In this document: positions 59,543 to 64,000 of the stretch, in pieces | Position numbering within the stretch: position 1 is the first letter of the stretch | How the letters are laid out: every line of letters begins with the position of its first letter | NCBI GenBank assembly: GCA_910588645.1 | Contig: CAJUOY010000006.1 | Span: 11,043-75,042 of the forward strand | Reading direction: 5' to 3' | Source of the DNA: an uncultured Christensenellaceae bacterium | GTDB taxonomy: Bacteria; Bacillota; Clostridia; Christensenellales; Borkfalkiaceae | Length of the DNA stretch: 64,000 nt | Program-made: the position numbers and the translations under genes | Notes under the pieces: model-generated | Seen by the model: the letters and a program-made list of their open reading frames with translations, nothing else | Databases searched by the model: none | What the model was told of the DNA's origin: nothing

Positions 59543-60976
59543 TTATTTAGTTTGTTCGGTTTTCTCTTTCCCCGTTGCAAAATGCAGCATTGAGCTGTAA
59601 ATAAGCGTGGGAAGAATGTAAAAAATATAGTTGTCAACAAGGCATATAAGAAGTAAAGTTAAAATACTTGCCGCGATAAAAAATTTATTTAAAGACGGCT
59701 TTTTAAAGAACTCTATCACCGTAGTCACCCTGTGAGCAAGATAGGCCGCCATACCCAAAATTCCGCACGTGCCCAAAATTTCCGCAAATGTATTGTGTGC
59801 GAACTTTGGTATAAATTCGCCTATTCCCACGATGTCGAACAGCTCGAATTCCAAATAAAAACCGCCGCCGATTACTGGATATTTTTTAAAGAAATTTAAT
59901 GCCGAAGTCCATAATTTCAACCTGTGGTTATTGAGGTTAAGCTCCCCATTTTCATTGAACAGGTCCTTTATAAGCTTTTTAAATATTTCCAATACTTCCT
60001 GTCTGAAAATTGAAATTACAATTACTACAGATAAGACTATAAAGCCGAAAATGACGGCGTTCGCTATTCGCGTACGGCTTTTAACCATTAAAGCAATAGA
60101 TGAAATTCCGAATGCAAAGATCGAACCCATCATTGCTTGTCTGCTTCCCGTAAATAAAGCGCCTATTACAAGCAACGCCGCGTACAGATAGAACAGATAA
60201 CCGTACTTGGATTTTGCGGCCAACAGGCAAACGGGGGGAATACTTATCGCAAGGAAAGTCCCCACATAGTTCCAGACTCCCCATCCGAGTACTATCAGAT
60301 CTTTTATTATGTGGCCGTTGTGTATAATTCTGTCGTAATCCGCAATGTATTTTATGATAAGTTCTGTCATTATCAGTCCGGAAAATGCAACAAAGCCCAA
60401 GCAAATTTTTATAAAATTCTCTTGCGTCAGTTTGCAGTTCATATAGACGACTACGTAAATTGCCAGAAAAGCAAAGGACAACACCGCGCCGAAAACGGGA
60501 TTTTTATATCCGAAGTATTCGGAGCCTATACCGTTCAGTACAAATGTCGCCGATAAAGCGCAAAGTCCCCAAAATATGGTATTGGGTTTGAATTTTTCTC
60601 TCTTTGCGGAGCGTACCAACCTTATTATAAGCGCAGTGATCAAAACAACTACCATCAAGACGATCTGAATAAGATTTTCTATTCTGACGTAATAATCGGA
60701 TCCTGCGCTCGACCAAATATCCAACGGAGAATTTTGAGCGGAGGTAATTACGTTCATAAAAAGGATATGCGGTAAAAGCGGTGTAAGATCGTCCAAAAGC
60801 AGGAACATTGCCGCGCCCGTCAGACAGACGTAATATATGCAGGCTACGTCCCAGCCCAGATAATAGCAAGCCAGTACCCAAAAAGCCGTAACAAAAGGAA
60901 AAAACTTACAGTCGAAAACTTGTTTGACCGTTTCCAAAAAAACATTTAATTTTGAATTTTTCAAACTGTATTCCAT
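59543..60976 (-). CDS. O-antigen ligase / polysaccharide polymerase-like membrane protein
   Basis: A 477-residue protein with about eleven to twelve membrane helices and one large outside loop (about residues 325-390). The Wzy/WaaL-type block is present: TGSRQAMMG before the loop and FAHNTFAEILGTCGILG (the catalytic His region) after it. Such proteins join or polymerise lipid-linked glycans at the outer face. In a Gram-positive this could be capsule or teichuronic-type polymer synthesis. No other glycan genes adjoin. The SD GAGGAGG is strong and the promoter perfect. Confidence 0.82.
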   Translation of the reverse strand: MEYSLKNSKLNVFLETVKQVFDCKFFPFVTAFWVLACYYLGWDVACIYYVCLTGAAMFLLLDDLTPLLPHILFMNVITSAQNSPLDIWSSAGSDYYVRIENLIQIVLMVVVLITALIIRLVRSAKREKFKPNTIFWGLCALSATFVLNGIGSEYFGYKNPVFGAVLSFAFLAIYVVVYMNCKLTQENFIKICLGFVAFSGLIMTELIIKYIADYDRIIHNGHIIKDLIVLGWGVWNYVGTFLAISIPPVCLLAAKSKYGYLFYLYAALLVIGALFTGSRQAMMGSIFAFGISSIALMVKSRTRIANAVIFGFIVLSVVIVISIFRQEVLEIFKKLIKDLFNENGELNLNNHRLKLWTSALNFFKKYPVIGGGFYLEFELFDIVGIGEFIPKFAHNTFAEILGTCGILGMAAYLAHRVTTVIEFFKKPSLNKFFIAASILTLLLICLVDNYIFYILPTLIYSSMLHFATGKEKTEQTK

Positions 60977-61017
60977 TTTCGCCTCCTCGGCGTAGGTTTC
61001 ACGTATAAACTCATTTT

Positions 61018-61046
61018 ATTATAGTACATTTCCCGTTTATTGTCAA
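61018..61046 (-). promoter_or_regulatory. Perfect-consensus promoter of the O-antigen ligase-like gene
   Basis: Minus strand: TTGACA (61046-61041), 17 nt, TATAAT (61023-61018). The start is near 61011, 35 nt before the ATG. Confidence 0.84.
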
Positions 61047-61083
61047 GAAGCCCTTAGTCCCGTTTTTCAAACAATACATTCAC

Positions 61084-61109
61084 TATGACAAAAATTCAAT
61101 ATTGTCATA
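61084..61109. promoter_or_regulatory. Inverted repeat, possible operator
   Basis: TATGACAA (61084-61091), 10 nt, TTGTCATA (61102-61109), perfect 8-bp arms in the 326-bp gap before the last gene. The TGACA/TGTCA half-sites recur at 61223-61235. Otherwise this gap is AT-rich with poly-A runs and no gene. Confidence 0.55.
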
Positions 61110-61221
61110 TAAAACCATTACAAATTTGCTTCAAAAACCTTTAATTTTAGAAAATTTTTCCAAAAAAATCGCAAAAAACCGTTAAATTGCCAAAAAAATA
61201 TCATAAAATTAAATTACAAAC

Positions 61222-61250
61222 TTGACATATTGTCATAAATGTAATAAACT
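61222..61250 (+). promoter_or_regulatory. Candidate promoter with palindromic -35 for the giant protein
   Basis: TTGACA (61222-61227), 17 nt, TAAACT (61245-61250). The -35 lies in a TGACA-TAT-TGTCA palindrome (61223-61235) matching the operator arms at 61084. A TATAAT at 61260-61265 has no good -35. Confidence 0.55.
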
Positions 61251-61302
61251 ATGCTCATATATAATAGTGTGTAAAACGGGTAAATACCGTTCAAGGAAAT
61301 AT

Positions 61303-64000
61303 ATGGGAATGAAAACAAAGTCCGATATCGGGCTTGAAACGGAACTGCGGGAAGTAAAAACCGCGGGATTTAAATTGAATAAGAGGGAAAAAAATACAAA
61401 CCGCAAAGCCGGCCTTCACGATAAAAATAAAAGCCCGGAAGGCGAGGCGCGCGTAAAGCGGCGCAAACCCCTTGCTTTGAAACACGTCAGGCGTATGCGC
61501 AAGGCAGCGGCCGCGCTTTCGTGTGTGTTTGTAGTCGCCGTATTTTTGTTCGGCGCCGGCGCCTTTTTAAGGGAGGACGTTGAAAAATATACGGGCTTTC
61601 AGACAGTGTGTTATGAAATACCTTCCGACGGATCCGGTCCGCTTGATCATACTCTCGTTGAAAACGTGGGCTACCTCAATTACGTATTAAAGGGGCAGAA
61701 GCACTGGTCGTCGGAAATGTCCTCAAAGGTAAATGCTATGGGTTTCGATCAGTCGGTCGCAACCTATAAACAGTACTATAACGGCGTGCTTATTTCCGCA
61801 GACGTTGCAAACGGATTTTCCAGCAAAGCTACGCAGTTCTGCGTAAACGAGGATAAGGGCATAGTTCTCTGGCGTCCCGCCGCTACAAAAAATTTCAACG
61901 GAATGAATACCGAGTGGTCTACCGAAAAGGCGGAGTGGTGCACGGTCGAGGACTTCATCAAGTACCGCGGTTTCCCGCCTTCGGAATTTTCAGTTTACAT
62001 TCTCAATGAAAAGACCATTGCCAACGCGGAGGATTATTCCGTAAAGGCAAACGGCGACGGCACGTTCGAGATGACTGTAGATCTCAATGTAGGCATAGGC
62101 GGTCAAGAGCCGGAGCGCGCCGCGGACTATTATTATACTAAACAGATGATGGTAACGGGAGATCTTCCCACGGAACCGTCAATTACAAAGACAAGCGTAA
62201 CTTATACTTTCGATAAGGATTGGCGGGTTCTGTCATTTATCATTAACGACGAATACACCGCAATGGGCGTTGTTCCCTGTACTTCACAGACAGTAGTCAA
62301 ATTCGATTATTCCGAAGAGAACGCGGTAAATTCGTTCTACAACGATTACTTCAAGGAGCAGGAAGAAACTTTGGCGCCTCCTACCGCGCCTGGGCAGTCA
62401 ACGTCGCCTATGGGGTACCTAGGCACGGCGTTCGGCTCGGTTCTTACCGAGGGCGGAATTTTTAAAATAGATTTAAAGATCGACAACCTCGATTTAAACG
62501 GCGTGGTGTACGCCGGCATTTCTAACGGCAGTTTAAACGATCTTAGGATTTCGTTAGGCGATATTTTCGCTGCGTTGGACGAAAACGGAGATCTTTACAT
62601 ATCGGACGGCAAAGCAAAATACAAACTGAATATAACCGCATTTTCGGGTTCGACGTATGATAGCTCGTCGTCTGGCGGTATAGATTTCGACGCGATCACG
62701 GAGCAGCTTATCGGCGGTAAGTTTACAGTTGGTGAAAATTGCGCGTCTCTCGAAAGCGAGCTTGAAATTTTCGGACTCAAGGTATCGCTCAAATTTGATT
62801 TTATAAATGCAGACAATACAATAAAACTTGATTGTTGTTCTGCAAAAATCCCCTTTGGGGGTAAAATAATCGAAGCCGAAATGCGTTTCGGCACCAAAGA
62901 AGATATCCCCGCTTTACCTTTCGAACTTGCCGATTATATCGACGTTATGCAAAACGGCATTGCATTGGATATCAGCGCGGAGATAGACGAACTCAAATTA
63001 AACGGGTTTGTAAATATTATTCCTTCTAAGGACGGTCTTAAAGGAGTTTATGCAACACTCGGCGATTTAGGAATATATTTCGACAGTCCTCAAAACGCTC
63101 TGTACATAAATGCCGGTACTTATAAATTCAGATTACCTCTCAATGCATTGAACGGTGTGGATTTTAACGGACTGTTGTCATCGCTCGATACGTCGTCGTT
63201 GCTTGCGCAGATTTTAAATAATCTCTCTGCGGCGGACGGACAAATTTCCACCGAAGCAATGATAGAGATTTTCGGAAATACTTTGACTGCTGCGGTAGGC
63301 GTAAAGCTTGTCGGCGGAATAGGTATAAATGCCGATTTGAATATTTTCGGTAAAGACATTTTGCTTTCTGCGGAACTTTCTGATAAAACTTATCCCATAC
63401 CTGATTTGTCCGAATATGAGGACATACTCAACGGCGAAATAACCCTCGGGTTGAGCGTGGGCGTAGAAGACCTTGTAATGCAGGGCAAAGCTACGATCAA
63501 GCTCGAAAGTGGCGCGTTCAAGGGCGTATACGCAACGCTCGGCGATTTCAAGATCAGCTATGAGGCGGGTAACCTGTACGTATCGGACGGCAAGAACGCA
63601 AATTATAAAATAGCACTCGGTGAAAACTTATCAATGCCCGAACTCGGCGGAATAGACATAAAGAGCCTGATAAGCGGGTTGGTATTCGACGACGGACAGA
63701 TAAGTTTGGAAATACCCGTCGGCGAGGATAAATTAAACGTAACAGTAAAGTTAAACGACGGGCTTAAAATCGAAGTCAGCGGCACGATTTGCGGCTTGAA
63801 TATAAACGCAAGCGTGAATCCCGAAGACGGCGCGGTAGCAAGACCAAACCTCGAAGAGTATACGGACATATTAAACGGCGAAATAACCCTCGGGTTGAGC
63901 GTAGGAGTAGAAGACCTTGTAATGCAGGGGTTAGCTACGATCAAACTCGAAGGTGGCGCGTTCAAGGGCGTATACGCAACGCTCGGCGATTTCAAGATCA
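61303..64000 (+). CDS. Giant repeat-containing surface protein, 3' end missing
   Basis: The frame is open from the ATG at 61303 to the window end (899 residues so far). The basic cytoplasmic start has about 66 residues and one membrane helix lies at about 68-89; the rest is extracellular. After a non-repetitive domain (about 95-360) and a Pro/Thr linker (LAPPTAPGQSTS), beta-rich units follow. A unit starting at residue ~707 (DILNGEITLGLSVGVEDLVM) recurs exactly 148 codons later with nearly identical DNA. Other weaker copies share KGVYATLGDF. The SD is AAGGA. No known family; adhesin or fibre-like by layout. The repeat probably continues beyond the window. Confidence 0.82.
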   Translation, partial: MGMKTKSDIGLETELREVKTAGFKLNKREKNTNRKAGLHDKNKSPEGEARVKRRKPLALKHVRRMRKAAAALSCVFVVAVFLFGAGAFLREDVEKYTGFQTVCYEIPSDGSGPLDHTLVENVGYLNYVLKGQKHWSSEMSSKVNAMGFDQSVATYKQYYNGVLISADVANGFSSKATQFCVNEDKGIVLWRPAATKNFNGMNTEWSTEKAEWCTVEDFIKYRGFPPSEFSVYILNEKTIANAEDYSVKANGDGTFEMTVDLNVGIGGQEPERAADYYYTKQMMVTGDLPTEPSITKTSVTYTFDKDWRVLSFIINDEYTAMGVVPCTSQTVVKFDYSEENAVNSFYNDYFKEQEETLAPPTAPGQSTSPMGYLGTAFGSVLTEGGIFKIDLKIDNLDLNGVVYAGISNGSLNDLRISLGDIFAALDENGDLYISDGKAKYKLNITAFSGSTYDSSSSGGIDFDAITEQLIGGKFTVGENCASLESELEIFGLKVSLKFDFINADNTIKLDCCSAKIPFGGKIIEAEMRFGTKEDIPALPFELADYIDVMQNGIALDISAEIDELKLNGFVNIIPSKDGLKGVYATLGDLGIYFDSPQNALYINAGTYKFRLPLNALNGVDFNGLLSSLDTSSLLAQILNNLSAADGQISTEAMIEIFGNTLTAAVGVKLVGGIGINADLNIFGKDILLSAELSDKTYPIPDLSEYEDILNGEITLGLSVGVEDLVMQGKATIKLESGAFKGVYATLGDFKISYEAGNLYVSDGKNANYKIALGENLSMPELGGIDIKSLISGLVFDDGQISLEIPVGEDKLNVTVKLNDGLKIEVSGTICGLNINASVNPEDGAVARPNLEEYTDILNGEITLGLSVGVEDLVMQGLATIKLEGGAFKGVYATLGDFKI

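Overview
The window reads as one stretch of chromosome from a low-to-moderate GC, Gram-positive-type anaerobe, most likely a gut Clostridia. An order such as Christensenellales is a guess. Support: sigma-A promoters, SD-led genes, single-chain Fe-S L-serine dehydratase, an NtpFIKECGABD-type V-ATPase in Enterococcus hirae order, the rpsF-ssb-rpsR operon, a flotillin/NfeD pair, and a membrane-anchored M60 mucinase-like protein pointing to a host gut. No rRNA, insertion sequence, intact prophage or CRISPR array was seen. Coding density is high and most units end in strong, often bidirectional, hairpin terminators.

Layout. 1-7.3 kb: end of a glycosyltransferase, two tandem YitT membrane proteins, then a GH13 alpha-amylase and glycogen branching enzyme. 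7.3-10.5 kb: nadA, an IscR-like Rrf2 regulator, iscS and iscU, tied together by a shared operator. 10.6-18.8 kb: Ca2+ P-type ATPase, flotillin/NfeD, tRNA-Val, two SGNH hydrolases, L-serine dehydratase. 18.8-24.3 kb: grpE-dnaK-dnaJ without hrcA, a cluster of DnaA boxes, and a MATE transporter behind a terminator-like leader. 24.3-26.8 kb: polar amino-acid ABC transporter whose binding protein looks circularly permuted. 27.0-35.5 kb: complete V-type ATPase with the Na+-binding residues of E. hirae NtpK. 35.5-38.0 kb: two PII-like proteins with a DUF1538 membrane protein.

38.2-40.7 kb is an AT-rich accessory islet next to tRNA-Arg. It holds a SLOG/DUF1273 gene, three XRE regulators with inverted-repeat operators, decayed copies of two of its own genes, and an apparently complete ~170-nt structured non-coding RNA gene on the minus strand. 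40.7-53.5 kb: the M60 protein, a flavoprotein, a papain-like C92 protein with a PepV-type dipeptidase, a two-component system, a PAS-PP2C phosphatase with a four-cysteine cluster, a diacylglycerol-kinase-like protein and the tRNA nucleotidyltransferase. 53.5-64 kb: a large repeat-rich surface protein, rpsF-ssb-rpsR with an S6:S18-type leader, yggS, small genes, an O-antigen-ligase-like protein and the start of a second giant repeat protein that runs off the end.

Strongest items for follow-up: the minus-strand ncRNA unit (39471-39641), the circularly permuted binding protein (25869-26723), the IscR-like regulon operators (7374-8835), the DnaA-box cluster (22488-22693), the shared palindromic -35 element (52117-52168), and several genes predicted to be translated from leaderless mRNAs.
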